A stretch of DNA of 64,000 nt from an uncultured Clostridia bacterium (GCA_944386045.1 CALWZO010000053.1:33725-97724), one strand, 5' to 3'; shown: positions 35,722 through 46,039, counted from the stretch's first letter. Program-made: numbers and translations. The notes: generated from the sequence alone by a model not told the origin.

Positions 35722-36219
35722 TTATCTGTCGGCACTGTTTTTTACCAGCTCAATGGCCTGTTTTCCGCTGACATGCCGCGGACGCATTGCCAGCATACAC
35801 ATCGGTGCCCAGTCTCGCTTTATGGCGGCCTGTCTGTTGATTTCGCTGTCATTTGGGGCATATTTCAGCGCCAGTTTCTGTATGGCGTCCATCTTTTCTT
35901 TTTCATCTAAAACTATTTCCATATCACCGAATACTATCACACTTTTAAAATATGTGGTGTACTCCTCCGGTACAATATCGTCCCGGTCCACAACGCAGAA
36001 AGATGCTTTGGGACAGTTTTTTACAGCATCAATTTTATGACCGGATGCCGCACTGTGAAAATAAATTTTTTCACCGTCATATACATAGCTTATGGGCAGA
36101 GCGTAGGGATAGCCCTCATCACCGGACAAAGCCAGCACACCGTGAGAGCCTTTATGCAGAATTTCTTTACACTGTTCTGTGGTAAGTTTTTGTTTTTTTC
36201 TTCGCATTTCTCTGAACAT
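35722..36219 (-). CDS. Pyridoxamine-phosphate-oxidase-fold (NimA-like) flavin-binding protein
   Basis: 165 residues of the split-barrel PNPOx-like family. FREMRRKKQKLT at the start, GVLALSGDEGYPYALPISYVYDG and IYFHSAASGHKIDA are the usual motifs. Members include NimA-type 5-nitroimidazole reductases, but most are uncharacterised, so resistance should not be assumed. The ATG at 36219 is preferred because AAGGA lies eight bases upstream. Longer in-frame starts lack a ribosome site. Confidence 0.85.
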   Translation of the reverse strand: MFREMRRKKQKLTTEQCKEILHKGSHGVLALSGDEGYPYALPISYVYDGEKIYFHSAASGHKIDAVKNCPKASFCVVDRDDIVPEEYTTYFKSVIVFGDMEIVLDEKEKMDAIQKLALKYAPNDSEINRQAAIKRDWAPMCMLAMRPRHVSGKQAIELVKNSADR

Positions 36220-36345
36220 TATAATAAATCCTTCCATTTTTATAATTTGCCGGAGTAAACCGACGCCGGTACCAAGTTGATTAAATGGTAGCACAGTCTG
36301 AATCGAAAGTCAATGTGGTATTTTTTACGCCTGTAAAAGCAAAAT

Positions 36346-36371
36346 AAAAAGCCGCCATAAGGCGGCTTTTG
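36346..36371 (-). terminator. Terminator of the lipoprotein gene
   Basis: AAAGCCGCC / GGCGGCTTT stem. On the minus strand a T run follows. Confidence 0.75.
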
Positions 36372-36378
36372 TGTTATA

Positions 36379-36954
36379 TCACTTCAAAGTTTTTGCGGTT
36401 TTGATTGCGGCTGACAGATTTTTTTCAAATTCTTCCTGTGTTTTGCCTGCAAAAGCAAGTCTTTCATATTCGCCTTCTTTTTCAGAGATTATTATGTACT
36501 TGCTTTCTGTTCCGCCGGTTTCCAGGGAGTATTTCCGGGTTTTGCTTTCCTGTTCCAGGCCGGGCAGTTTAGCATCTCCGCTTACTTTGGGGTAGGTACA
36601 TTCCAGTATATCGGCAGACTTGGAAGAAGCCATAACCGCATCGGCCACTGCATAGCCTGTCAGTTTGCCTTCGTTGTCATAGATATAGAAAACAGCGGTT
36701 TTTCCGTCTTCTGTCAGGGTAAAGTGCATGTAATCCCCGTCGGCGCTTACCCAGTAGCCGTCCAGGTCCTTCCATTTCAGCAGCACAGTTGCATAATTGG
36801 GGTTTTCTTCCGACCGGGATGAGGTCTGGGAAGAGGAAGTTGTGACTGATGACGAGGACTGTGACCGGCTTTGGGAGTCGTCATTTTTTACACATCCTGT
36901 AAAAACGGACAATGAAAAGACAAATATTAAAGCGATTGATAACAATTTTTTCAT
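36379..36954 (-). CDS. Predicted lipoprotein with Ser-rich linker, unknown function
   Basis: 191 residues. Residues 1-20 are a lipoprotein signal ending in VFTGC, so the cysteine should be lipidated. A Ser/Thr-rich linker (about 28-50) leads to a beta-rich domain of about 130 residues with no motif I can name. The Ser-rich linker style matches the CinA fusion at 13767. The start is ATG 36954 with AGGAGG eight bases upstream. It stands alone with its own terminator. Confidence 0.75.
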   Translation of the reverse strand: MKKLLSIALIFVFSLSVFTGCVKNDDSQSRSQSSSSVTTSSSQTSSRSEENPNYATVLLKWKDLDGYWVSADGDYMHFTLTEDGKTAVFYIYDNEGKLTGYAVADAVMASSKSADILECTYPKVSGDAKLPGLEQESKTRKYSLETGGTESKYIIISEKEGEYERLAFAGKTQEEFEKNLSAAIKTAKTLK

Positions 36955-37056
36955 AGCGTCCTCCTGTGACAGCTTCAGATTAAGGCGAAAAATATGCCTT
37001 TTTGTCAATTTGATTATACATTACAATTATGTGAAATGTTTGAAAATGTCTTTTTT

Positions 37057-38568
37057 TCAGCGCACCCTGTCCAGGTTGCGGTACTGCACCGCCTCCAGGA
37101 TATGTTCTTCGTTTATCTGTTCGCAGCCGTCCAGGTCTGCTATGGTTCGGGATACTTTCAGCACCTTGTCATAGGAACGGGCGGATAAATTCATATTTTC
37201 AAAAACCCTTTTCAGCACCTGTCGGCCTTTTTGGCTGACAGGGCAGAATTTGTCCATATATTTTGGCGGTATATCGCTGTTGGTGTTTATGCCTGTTCCG
37301 GCAAACCTTGCCTGTTGTATATCCCTGGCGGCAATTACCCTTTTCAGTATCCGCCGGCTTTTTTCGCCGGTGCTCTGGGCGGTCAGGTCTTCCCAGTTTA
37401 CATCTTCCAGGTTTACATGCAGATCTATCCTGTCCATCATCGGGCCGCTTATCCTGCTCAGGTATGCCAGCCTTTTGTTTTCGGTGCAGGTGCACACATG
37501 GTTTTCGCAGCCGAAATATCCGCAGGGGCAGGGGTTCATGGCGGCCACCAGCATGATGTTGCTGGGGTAAGTCCGGCTGTAATTTACCCTGGATATGGTA
37601 ACAACACCGTCTTCCAGCGGCGCGCGCAGGCTTTCCAGCACATCGCGATGAAACTGGGGAAATTCGTCCAGAAACAGCACGCCGTTGTTGGCCAGGGAGA
37701 TTTCGCCGGGGCGCGGATTGTTGCCGCCGCCGGTCAGCGCGGCGGCCGATACTGTGTGGTGGGGACTGCGGAATGGCCTTTTGGTCACCAGGCCGGAATT
37801 TTTTTCCAGCAGGCCGCTGACAGAGTATATTTTTGTGGTCTGGACAGACTCGGCGCGCGTCAGGGACGGCAATATTGACGGCAGTCTTTTGGCCAGCATG
37901 CTTTTGCCGGAGCCGGGCGGGCCTATCATCATTATGTTGTGGGCGCCGGCGGCCGCTATTTCCAGCGCGCGCTTGGCCTCTTCCTGACCTTTTACATCGC
38001 AGAAATCCAGCAGTTCTTCAGTCGCCTCTGCCGGCTGATATATGTGCGGCGGTATGGCTTTTTCGCCTTTGAGGTGGTCTATCAGGCTTTTTACACTGTC
38101 CACCGGTATCACAGTCAGCCCGTCCACCGCCGCGGCTTCGTTGGCATTGTCTGCCGGGACGAAAAAGTGAGTAAACCCATTTTCCTTTGCGGCTATGGCC
38201 ATGGATAAAATCCCCGGCACGCCGCGCAGGTATCCGTCCAGGGACAGCTGTCCGGCAAAGGCAAAACCGCCGTCCGGCCGTGGCAGGTCGCCTTTGGCAC
38301 ACAGTATTCCCAGCAGTACCGGCATGTCATATACAGCGCCGCTTTTTTTCACATCTGCCGGTGCCAGGTTTACGGTTATGCGGCTGGCAGGGTAGCTGAT
38401 GCCGCTGTTTTTTATGGCACTGCGCACCCTTTCCCTGGCTTCCTTTACCGCGTTGTCGGGCAGGCCCACTATCTCAAAGGCCGGCAGGCCGCCGGAAATG
38501 TGCACTTCCACCGTAACCACATATCCGTCGATACCCATCACGCCGAAACTGTATATTTTGCCGAACAT
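37057..38568 (-). CDS. YifB/ComM-family Mg-chelatase-like AAA+ ATPase
   Basis: 503 residues. The N-terminal about 170 have the Lon-protease-like fold of this family (VEVHISGGLPAFEIVGLPD). Next comes an AAA+ core with Walker A GPPGSGKSMLAKRLPS and Walker B VLFLDEFPQF, followed by a cysteine-containing insert NPCPCGYFGCE and the C-terminal segment LSARSYDKVLKVSRTIADL. In Haemophilus and Vibrio, ComM is a branch-migration helicase in natural transformation. In Clostridia the role is untested. It reads divergently from the phosphosugar mutase gene. Confidence 0.92.
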   Translation of the reverse strand: MFGKIYSFGVMGIDGYVVTVEVHISGGLPAFEIVGLPDNAVKEARERVRSAIKNSGISYPASRITVNLAPADVKKSGAVYDMPVLLGILCAKGDLPRPDGGFAFAGQLSLDGYLRGVPGILSMAIAAKENGFTHFFVPADNANEAAAVDGLTVIPVDSVKSLIDHLKGEKAIPPHIYQPAEATEELLDFCDVKGQEEAKRALEIAAAGAHNIMMIGPPGSGKSMLAKRLPSILPSLTRAESVQTTKIYSVSGLLEKNSGLVTKRPFRSPHHTVSAAALTGGGNNPRPGEISLANNGVLFLDEFPQFHRDVLESLRAPLEDGVVTISRVNYSRTYPSNIMLVAAMNPCPCGYFGCENHVCTCTENKRLAYLSRISGPMMDRIDLHVNLEDVNWEDLTAQSTGEKSRRILKRVIAARDIQQARFAGTGINTNSDIPPKYMDKFCPVSQKGRQVLKRVFENMNLSARSYDKVLKVSRTIADLDGCEQINEEHILEAVQYRNLDRVR

Positions 38569-38632
38569 AAAATCACCTCTGATTTATCATACAATATAAA
38601 GACCGCTTATGCAATTGCAAAAGATAATTCTA

Positions 38633-38662
38633 TTGCCAGTAAACCGTAATTTATGGTATTAT
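38633..38662 (+). promoter_or_regulatory. Promoter of the phosphosugar mutase gene
   Basis: TTGCCA (38633-38638), 18 bases, TATTAT (38657-38662), 45 bases before the start at 38708. Confidence 0.55.
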
Positions 38663-38707
38663 ATTTTAAAGGTATATATCATAAAATCCAATAAAGAGGT
38701 AAATGGT

Positions 38708-40489
38708 ATGATAAAAGAAGAATACGCAAAATTTGTAGAAAATTTGAAGGGATACTACAGACCGCTGGAGGAAGACATGCAGCCGTACCAGAAGGAATAC
38801 TGCCGCTGGTTCGAAAATGTCGGCGAAGATTATCTGCTGGAGGAGTTGAGGCAGATAATGGGCAATGACGAGGAGATAAAGGACAGATTTTTGCTGAGCC
38901 TGGAATTCGGCACTGCCGGTCTGCGCGGTGTTCTGGGAGCCGGTACCAACAGAATGAATGTGTACACCGTTTCCAAAGCCACCCAGGGTCTGGCAAACTA
39001 TCTGAAAGAGGAGAAAGAAAACCCGTCTGTGGCGATTTCCTTTGACTCCCGTCTGCGCAGTGACGAATTTGCCCGTGTAAGCGCGCGGGTGCTGGCGGCA
39101 AACGGAGTAAAGGTTTACCTGTACAAAAACCTGTCACCGGTACCGATGCTGTCCTTTGCAGTAAGGCAGTACGGCGCCGACGCCGGCATTATGGTAACGG
39201 CCAGCCACAACCCGGCCAAATACAACGGATATAAAGTGTACGGCCCTGACGGATGTCAGATGACCAGCGAAAGCGCAGACAAGGTGCTGGCGCAGATAAA
39301 CCGCCTGGATATGTTCGCTGACATAAAAACAGCCGACTTTGACAAAGCGCTGGCAGACGGACAGATAGAATATGTGTCCGATGAAGTTATAGAGAAATAT
39401 TACAGCTGGTGCCTGGGCCAGATGATGAGAAAAGATATTTTCAAAACTGCGCCCATGAAGATGGTTTACACACCCCTTAACGGTGCCGGAAATGTGCCGG
39501 TGCGTCATGTGCTGGCCGCCGCAGGCCTGACAAACATAACAGTTGTCAAAGAGCAGGAAATGCCCGACGGCAATTTCCCCACCTGCCCCTATCCCAACCC
39601 TGAAATCAAACAGGCCATGGAACTGGGCATGGAAAAAGCCAGACAGACAGGCGCGGACATACTGATAGCCACCGACCCCGACTGCGACCGCGTGGGAATA
39701 GCGGTAAAAGAGGGGGACGACTATCTGATGCTTACAGGCAACCAGGTGGGCATACTGCTGACAGACTATATCGCCAAAACCAGAAAAGAATTGGGAACAA
39801 TGCCGGAAAATCCGGTTATAGTAAAATCAATCGTTTCCTCCTCCCTGGCAGACGCCGTAGCGGCCAGCCACGGGGTACAGACAGTAAATGTGCTGACCGG
39901 GTTCAAGTACATCGGTGAAACCATCAAAAAACTGGAAGAAAAAGGCGAAGAAAACCGCTTCCTGCTGGGCTTTGAAGAAAGCTACGGCTATCTGGTAGGA
40001 ACACGGGTAAGGGACAAGGACGGCGTCGTGGCCACACTGCTTATCAGTGAAATGGCGGCTTATTACACCTCCATAGGTTCTTCCGTAAACAAAGCATTGC
40101 AAGAAATATACAAAAAATTCGGCTATTATCTGAACAAGGTTGATTCCTATCAGTTTGAAGGTTTGTCCGGCATGGACAAAATGCGGCGGATAATGAACGG
40201 CCTGAGGGCAAACGCCCCCGTACAGCTGGGCGCAATGAAGGTTACCGCAACAGAGGACTACAAGAGCCTGACCCACACCGACACAGCCACAGGACGGCAA
40301 AGCCATATCGACCTGCCCAGTGCAAACATACTGATATACTACCTGGAGGGCGGCCATCAGGTGATTGTGCGCCCCTCCGGCACAGAGCCGAAAATAAAGG
40401 TGTACTATTCAATAAAGGGCGACAGCGAAAGCCGGGCACGCAGCATCAAGGAAAAAATTGACGCTGACATAGCGGCGGTGATGGAATAA
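38708..40489 (+). CDS. Phosphoglucomutase/phosphomannomutase (PgcA-like)
   Basis: 593 residues, the long alpha-phosphohexomutase type. The phosphoserine loop is GIMVTASHNPAKYNGYKVYG. The metal loop is DPDCDRVGIAV, the sugar-binding loop GFEESYGYLVG, and the C-terminal phosphate loop RPSGTEPKIKVY. It interconverts glucose-1- and glucose-6-phosphate, so it can supply glucose-1-phosphate to the glg operon upstream. The start is ATG 38708 with AGAGG seven bases upstream. Confidence 0.94.
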   Translation: MIKEEYAKFVENLKGYYRPLEEDMQPYQKEYCRWFENVGEDYLLEELRQIMGNDEEIKDRFLLSLEFGTAGLRGVLGAGTNRMNVYTVSKATQGLANYLKEEKENPSVAISFDSRLRSDEFARVSARVLAANGVKVYLYKNLSPVPMLSFAVRQYGADAGIMVTASHNPAKYNGYKVYGPDGCQMTSESADKVLAQINRLDMFADIKTADFDKALADGQIEYVSDEVIEKYYSWCLGQMMRKDIFKTAPMKMVYTPLNGAGNVPVRHVLAAAGLTNITVVKEQEMPDGNFPTCPYPNPEIKQAMELGMEKARQTGADILIATDPDCDRVGIAVKEGDDYLMLTGNQVGILLTDYIAKTRKELGTMPENPVIVKSIVSSSLADAVAASHGVQTVNVLTGFKYIGETIKKLEEKGEENRFLLGFEESYGYLVGTRVRDKDGVVATLLISEMAAYYTSIGSSVNKALQEIYKKFGYYLNKVDSYQFEGLSGMDKMRRIMNGLRANAPVQLGAMKVTATEDYKSLTHTDTATGRQSHIDLPSANILIYYLEGGHQVIVRPSGTEPKIKVYYSIKGDSESRARSIKEKIDADIAAVME

Positions 40490-40573
40490 TTTTGAAAAAA
40501 TCCGCTTTTTGCCATAAAAAATACTTGCAATTAATATTGCGGTGTGGTAATATTTTAAGGTAACTAATGACAA

Positions 40574-40596
40574 GATAGAGGACGGAAACCCCTATC
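40574..40596 (+). promoter_or_regulatory. Hairpin in the rpmE leader, candidate L31 autoregulatory element
   Basis: GATAGAGG pairs with CCCCTATC across a short loop, ending 24 bases before the rpmE start. Structured L31 leader RNAs are known in Bacillota. Whether this one belongs to them is not tested here. Confidence 0.35.
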
Positions 40597-40619
40597 GCAC
40601 GGAAATTGAGGTGAACAAA

Positions 40620-40823
40620 ATGAGAGAAGGTATACATCCGGTATACGAGGACGCGACAATCACTTGCGCCTGCGGCAATGTAATCAAAACACGCTCAACA
40701 AAGAAAAACATCACAGTTGACGTATGTTCCAAATGCCACCCATTCTTTACTGGCAAACAGAAAATGGTTGACTCAGGCGGTCGTGTTGACAGATTTAAAA
40801 AGAGATTCAACATTCAGGACTAA
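40620..40823 (+). CDS. rpmE: 50S ribosomal protein L31, zinc-binding form
   Basis: 67 residues, standard for L31. [12 protein letters not shown] at the start and [18 protein letters not shown] are diagnostic. Cysteines in CACGN and CSKCH make this the zinc-holding C+ form, which is expressed under zinc-replete conditions where a C- paralogue also exists. The start is ATG 40620, with GAGGTG six bases upstream. A GTG three codons earlier is part of that site. Confidence 0.97.
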   Translation: MREGIHPVYEDATITCACGNVIKTRSTKKNITVDVCSKCHPFFTGKQKMVDSGGRVDRFKKRFNIQD

Positions 40824-40896
40824 TATTTACAGGAAAACCAAGGGCGGTATTTTTACCGCCCTGTTTTTTCGTATATAACCGGAAAAGAGGTGCACT

Positions 40897-41514
40897 GTGG
40901 CCGATTACAAAACGGTGGGCCGGGAGTCCAGCGCCACCATATATGAAAAAAAGAGCGAATTTATCGGATACATCGCCCATGTGAAAACCCGGCGGCAGGC
41001 GGCGGAATATCTGGCAAAGATAAAGAAAAAACACTATGATGCAACACATCACTGTTTTGCATATATAGTAAAAGATGAAAAGATAGAAAGACAGAGCGAT
41101 GACGGCGAGCCCCGGAAAACCGCAGGTATGCCCATACTGGAGGTCATACGCCACAGCGGGTTGGAAGATGTTATTATCGTGGTGGTGCGCTATTTCGGCG
41201 GCACCCTGTTGGGCACAGGCGGCCTGGTCAGGGCTTACACCGGCGCGGCCCAGGCGGCAGTGGCAGCGGCTGAGATACTTTCTTACAGCCTGTGCGTGGA
41301 CATCAGCATACAGGCGGATTATCCGCTGTATGACAGGCTGTCCAATCTGTTTTCTGCCCGCGGTGCCAAAATCTTGCAGACAGAATTTACCGACAAGGTT
41401 TTTATAAAAGGCAGAATGATCAGCGGCACCCAGCAGAAGCTGGTGGATGAGATAAAATTGCTGACAAAAGGCAGGGAGCCGGATATAAGCCGGGAAATTT
41501 ACGATATTTTTTGA
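40897..41514 (+). CDS. YigZ/IMPACT-family protein
   Basis: 205 residues. The N-terminal UPF0029/Impact domain shows in KKSEFIGYIAHV, DATHHCFAYIV, DDGEPRKTAGMP and VVVRYFGGTLLGTGGLVRAY. A ferredoxin-like C-terminal domain (about 135-205) follows. In eukaryotes IMPACT affects translation through GCN1; in bacteria the role is unclear. The start is GTG 40897 with GAGGTG upstream. Confidence 0.92.
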   Translation: MADYKTVGRESSATIYEKKSEFIGYIAHVKTRRQAAEYLAKIKKKHYDATHHCFAYIVKDEKIERQSDDGEPRKTAGMPILEVIRHSGLEDVIIVVVRYFGGTLLGTGGLVRAYTGAAQAAVAAAEILSYSLCVDISIQADYPLYDRLSNLFSARGAKILQTEFTDKVFIKGRMISGTQQKLVDEIKLLTKGREPDISREIYDIF

Positions 41515-41550
41515 GTTTCCGATTATTTTTTCGTGAAAATAGAGGTTTTT

Positions 41551-41578
41551 TTGTCACACACCCAGTATATTGTATATA
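41551..41578 (+). promoter_or_regulatory. Possible promoter of dgt-dnaG-rpoD
   Basis: TTGTCA (41551-41556), 16 bases, TATATA (41573-41578), just before the ribosome site of dgt. The transcript would have a very short leader. Confidence 0.4.
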
Positions 41579-41590
41579 AGGGGGGATGAT

Positions 41591-42592
41591 ATGGAAAACA
41601 TAAGGGAAAGGCTGCTGGCGGCCGAAAAGGCCGGTCTTTCGCCCCGCGCACAGCTGGCGGCGGACACAAAGGGCCGCAAAAGACCGGAAGAAGAATGTAC
41701 CATGCGCACCTGCTATCAGAAAGACAGGGACAAAATTCTTCACTGTAAAAGTTTCAGAAGGCTGAAGCAGAAAACCCAGGTTTTTATTTCGCCGGAAGGC
41801 GACCATTACCGAACACGCCTTACCCACACATTGGAAGTTATGCAGATTGCCCGTACCATATCCCGTGCCCTGCGCCTGAACGAAGATTTGACGGAGGCCA
41901 TTGCCATGGGGCACGACCTGGGTCATACGCCTTTCGGCCATGCCGGGGAGAGGGCATTGCGGGCGCTTAACCCGGGCGGTTTTACCCACTATGAACAGGG
42001 GGCAAGGGTGGTTGAATACCTGGAAAGAAACCTGCAAGGGCTCAACCTTACGGCCGAGGTGATTGACGGCATACGAAACCACACCAAAGGTCCGTGGCCG
42101 TCCACACTGGAAGGCAAAGTGGTAAGGTATGCGGACAGGATTGCCTATATAAACCATGACATAGAGGACGCCGTGACCGGCGGCATCCTGTGTGAAAAGG
42201 ATCTGCCGGCAGACTGTACAGCCTACCTGGGACATTCCAAAAGCGAAAGAATTACCAGCCTTATCACATCGATGGTGGAAAATTCGGCAGAAGATATAGC
42301 CATGGACCGGCAGACTGCATATTATTTTGAAAAGCTGCACAGCTTTATGTACCGGAATGTGTACACCGAAAGCGCCGCCAAGGTGGAGGAGAAAAAGGTG
42401 GACAAGCTGATTGCCGAACTGTACGCCTATTACAGCAAAAACCCGGATAAAATGCCGGAAATGTATCAGAAAATAGCCGTCGCAGAGGGTACAGACAGGG
42501 CGGTGACGGATTATATCCAGGGTATGAGCGACGATTTTGCCAGCCATACTTTTGAAAATATCTTTATACCCAAGGCATGGCAGATAAAATAA
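41591..42592 (+). CDS. dgt: dGTP triphosphohydrolase-like HD protein
   Basis: A 333-residue HD-domain protein of the dGTPase type, which splits dGTP to deoxyguanosine and triphosphate. The metal ligands are in RTRLTHTLEVMQ and AMGHDLGHTPFGHAGE, and a later Asp in YADRIAYINHDIED. It lies directly upstream of dnaG and rpoD, the usual place in Clostridia, which links nucleotide supply to replication initiation. The start is ATG 41591 with AAGGGGGGA upstream. Confidence 0.93.
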   Translation: MENIRERLLAAEKAGLSPRAQLAADTKGRKRPEEECTMRTCYQKDRDKILHCKSFRRLKQKTQVFISPEGDHYRTRLTHTLEVMQIARTISRALRLNEDLTEAIAMGHDLGHTPFGHAGERALRALNPGGFTHYEQGARVVEYLERNLQGLNLTAEVIDGIRNHTKGPWPSTLEGKVVRYADRIAYINHDIEDAVTGGILCEKDLPADCTAYLGHSKSERITSLITSMVENSAEDIAMDRQTAYYFEKLHSFMYRNVYTESAAKVEEKKVDKLIAELYAYYSKNPDKMPEMYQKIAVAEGTDRAVTDYIQGMSDDFASHTFENIFIPKAWQIK

Positions 42593-42645
42593 CAGAAATA
42601 TCATATTTTTGCAGTATAATAGACAGGATAAGGGGGGGGATGAGT

Positions 42646-44397
42646 ATGGCAATACCGCCGTCATATATACAGGAACTGACAGCGCGCAATGATATATACG
42701 ATGTTGTCAGCAGATATGTCAGCTTAAAGCGCGCCGGAAGGCTGTACAAAGGTCTGTGTCCTTTTCACAACGAGCGCAGCCCGTCATTTATGATATATCC
42801 CGAAACCCAGAGCTATTACTGCTTTGGCTGCGGAGCCGGCGGGGATGTTATAAAGTTTGTCATGGAGATGAACTCCCTGTCCTACATAGAAGCCATAAGA
42901 TTTTTGGCCCAGAGCTGCGGCATGCCCATGCCGGAAGAGGATGACGGCGCCGCAAAGGTAAAGTCCAGGGTTTTGCAGATGAACAAGCTGGCGGCACAGT
43001 TTTTTTACCGCAGCCTGAACAGCGATGCCGGCAGAAACGCCAGAAAATATCTGCGCGACAGGCAGCTGTCTGACAAAACGATAGTAAATTTTGGCCTGGG
43101 TTACGCAGATGCAGGCTGGCAGAGCCTTACGGATTACCTTAAAGGCAAGGGCTTTTCGGAAGACGAGATGGTCAGTGCCTATCTGGCGGCCAGGGGCAAA
43201 AACGGCAGGGTTTACGACATATTCCGCGACAGGGTTATGTTTCCCATAATAGATTTAAGGGGGAATGTAATCGCTTTCGGCGGCAGGATAATGGGGGACG
43301 CATCCGGCCCCAAATATCTCAACTCTTCCGATACGCCGGTATTCAAGAAAAGCAACGGACTGTTTGCCCTGAACCTGGCCAAAAAATCCGGCAAGGACAC
43401 ATTTATACTGGCCGAAGGATATATGGATGTCATAGCCATGCACCAGGCCGGTTTCAACAATGCAGTGGCGACACTGGGCACCGCGCTGACACAGCAGCAG
43501 GTAAAGCTGATAAGCGACTATGCAAAAAGGGTGGTTATCTCCTATGACTCTGACGAGGCGGGACAAAAGGCTACCCGACGCGCCATGGAACTGTTTTCCA
43601 AAGCGGAGGTTTCGGTGCGGGTTTTGCAGATGAACGGTGCAAAGGACCCGGACGAATTTATAAAAAAATACGGCCGGCAGCGTTTTCAGATGCTTATAGA
43701 CCAGTCGGACTCAGCGTTGGATTTCAATCTGTCAAAGCTGAAAAGTCAATATGATATATCCAATCCGGAGCAAAGGGTGGAATATCTTACCAAAGCCTGC
43801 GATATTCTGGCCACGCTTAACAACGCCATACGGCAGGATGTATACTGCACCCGCCTGGCCAACGAAACAGGCACGGACAAGGCGGCGATAAAATTGCAGC
43901 TGGAGCGCGCCCGGAGCAAAAAAAGAAGAATACAGAACTATCAGAAGGAAAAGGAACTGCTGAAAAACCCCCTTACCCGGAATGTGAAGGCGGACTGGCG
44001 ACAAAAGGAGTCAACCGTACAGAAAACCTTTGCCCAGCAGCAGATAGTGTGCGCAATCCTGCGCAACAACAGCCTTTATGATGTGGTGAAAAACAGGCTG
44101 ACAGCCAAAAATTTTACCGACGGCGACATGCGCGCCGTATATACGGCCTGTCAGGACCTGCTTGAAAGCGGACAGGCAGCGGATTATTCTGTGCTGGCGC
44201 ACAGTCTTCCGCAGCAGGCCGCACAGACATTGGCCGGGATATTTGCCCGCAATGCCGATATAATAATAACCGAAAAGGATGTGCTGATGCACATTGAAAA
44301 CTTATTGACAGCAAAACTGTCCCAGCGGGAAGCCGGCGAAAAGTCGGTGGAAGAAATTGCCAGAAGGATAGAGCTGCTGAAAGGGAAAAAGAAATAA
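42646..44397 (+). CDS. dnaG: DNA primase DnaG
   Basis: 583 residues. It makes RNA primers at the replication fork. The N-terminal CHC2 zinc finger is CPFHNERSPSF and CFGCGAGGD. The TOPRIM core follows with AEGYMDVIAM and SYDSDEAGQKA. The C-terminal helicase-binding part is present. A run of eight G (42632-42639) provides the ribosome site, and ATG 42646 six bases after it is the best start. An ATG at 42640 touches the run and is too close. It is the middle gene of dgt-dnaG-rpoD. Confidence 0.96.
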   Translation: MAIPPSYIQELTARNDIYDVVSRYVSLKRAGRLYKGLCPFHNERSPSFMIYPETQSYYCFGCGAGGDVIKFVMEMNSLSYIEAIRFLAQSCGMPMPEEDDGAAKVKSRVLQMNKLAAQFFYRSLNSDAGRNARKYLRDRQLSDKTIVNFGLGYADAGWQSLTDYLKGKGFSEDEMVSAYLAARGKNGRVYDIFRDRVMFPIIDLRGNVIAFGGRIMGDASGPKYLNSSDTPVFKKSNGLFALNLAKKSGKDTFILAEGYMDVIAMHQAGFNNAVATLGTALTQQQVKLISDYAKRVVISYDSDEAGQKATRRAMELFSKAEVSVRVLQMNGAKDPDEFIKKYGRQRFQMLIDQSDSALDFNLSKLKSQYDISNPEQRVEYLTKACDILATLNNAIRQDVYCTRLANETGTDKAAIKLQLERARSKKRRIQNYQKEKELLKNPLTRNVKADWRQKESTVQKTFAQQQIVCAILRNNSLYDVVKNRLTAKNFTDGDMRAVYTACQDLLESGQAADYSVLAHSLPQQAAQTLAGIFARNADIIITEKDVLMHIENLLTAKLSQREAGEKSVEEIARRIELLKGKKK

Positions 44398-44409
44398 CAG
44401 GAGTAATTT

Positions 44410-45497
<1,088 letters not shown>

Positions 45498-45498
<1 letters not shown>

Positions 45499-45521
45499 TA
45501 TACCTTTTGGGTATATATAAT
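45498..45521 (+). promoter_or_regulatory. Palindrome overlapping the -10 of the Rrf2 gene
   Basis: ATATACC (45498-45504) and GGTATAT (45510-45516) flank TTTTG, and a TATAAT lies at 45516-45521. It could be an operator for autoregulation. It starts at the last base of the rpoD stop codon, so it might also act as a weak end for the rpoD transcript. Confidence 0.45.
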
Positions 45522-45553
45522 ATGGCTTGTTTATAAGGGAGAGAGGTGAATTT

Positions 45554-45949
45554 ATGCATATCACACAAGAAACTGATTATGCAGTAAGAATAGTTTACTG
45601 CCTGGCCAACGCCACCGGCAGAAAGGACGCACGAACAATAAGCGAAGAAATGGGAGTAACACTGAGGTTTTCACTGAAGATACTGCATAAACTGGTGCAA
45701 AGCGGTATGGTAAAATCTTACAAAGGCTCAAAAGGCGGCTATGAACTGGCCCGCCCGGCCGACCAGATAAACCTGAAACAGGTTATCGAGGCGATAGAGG
45801 GCACATACAGCCTGGTGAAGTGTATACAGCCCGGATATGTATGTGAATGGAAAAAACCGGGTGTGGTGTGCTCGTTCAGGCGAGAGTTCTCCCGCATAAG
45901 CCAGAAAACCAACGAAGAATTGGAAAAAGTCACCTTTGACAAACTTTGA
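45554..45949 (+). CDS. Rrf2-family transcriptional regulator, possible iron-sulfur sensor
   Basis: 131 residues. The N-terminal winged helix is typical (MHITQETDYAVRIVYCLA, SLKILHKLVQSGMVKSYKG, KGGYELARP). Three cysteines follow in KCIQPGYVCEWKKPGVVCSF, close in placing to the cluster-binding cysteines of IscR and relatives, so the protein may sense iron-sulfur status, redox or a related signal. No suf or isc gene is adjacent. The start is ATG 45554 with GAGAGGTG upstream. Confidence 0.85.
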   Translation: MHITQETDYAVRIVYCLANATGRKDARTISEEMGVTLRFSLKILHKLVQSGMVKSYKGSKGGYELARPADQINLKQVIEAIEGTYSLVKCIQPGYVCEWKKPGVVCSFRREFSRISQKTNEELEKVTFDKL

Positions 45950-45956
45950 TAATCAA

Positions 45957-45990
45957 CAAAATCAGCGGCTTTTGCCGCTGATTTTATTTT
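45957..45990 (+). terminator. Terminator after the Rrf2 gene
   Basis: AAATCAGCGGC / GCCGCTGATTT stem followed by TTATTTT. It separates the Rrf2 gene from the rpoB promoters. Confidence 0.8.
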
Positions 45991-46002
45991 GCAAAAATCA
46001 TA

Positions 46003-46039
46003 TTGACATTTTGACAAAATAAGGATATAATTCTATAAT
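46003..46039 (+). promoter_or_regulatory. Two overlapping consensus promoters before rpoB
   Basis: Promoter 1: TTGACA (46003-46008), 17 bases, TATAAT (46026-46031). Promoter 2: TTGACA (46011-46016), 17 bases, TATAAT (46034-46039). Both match the sigma-A consensus exactly and are offset by eight bases. Confidence 0.85.

Noticed and set aside
35722..36219. Nitroimidazole resistance gene (nim)
   Set aside because: The fold matches, but most relatives are not resistance genes and no specific Nim signature can be confirmed.
41420..42664. 414-codon minus-strand frame over dgt
   Set aside because: It is antisense to dgt, whose HD motifs are unmistakable.
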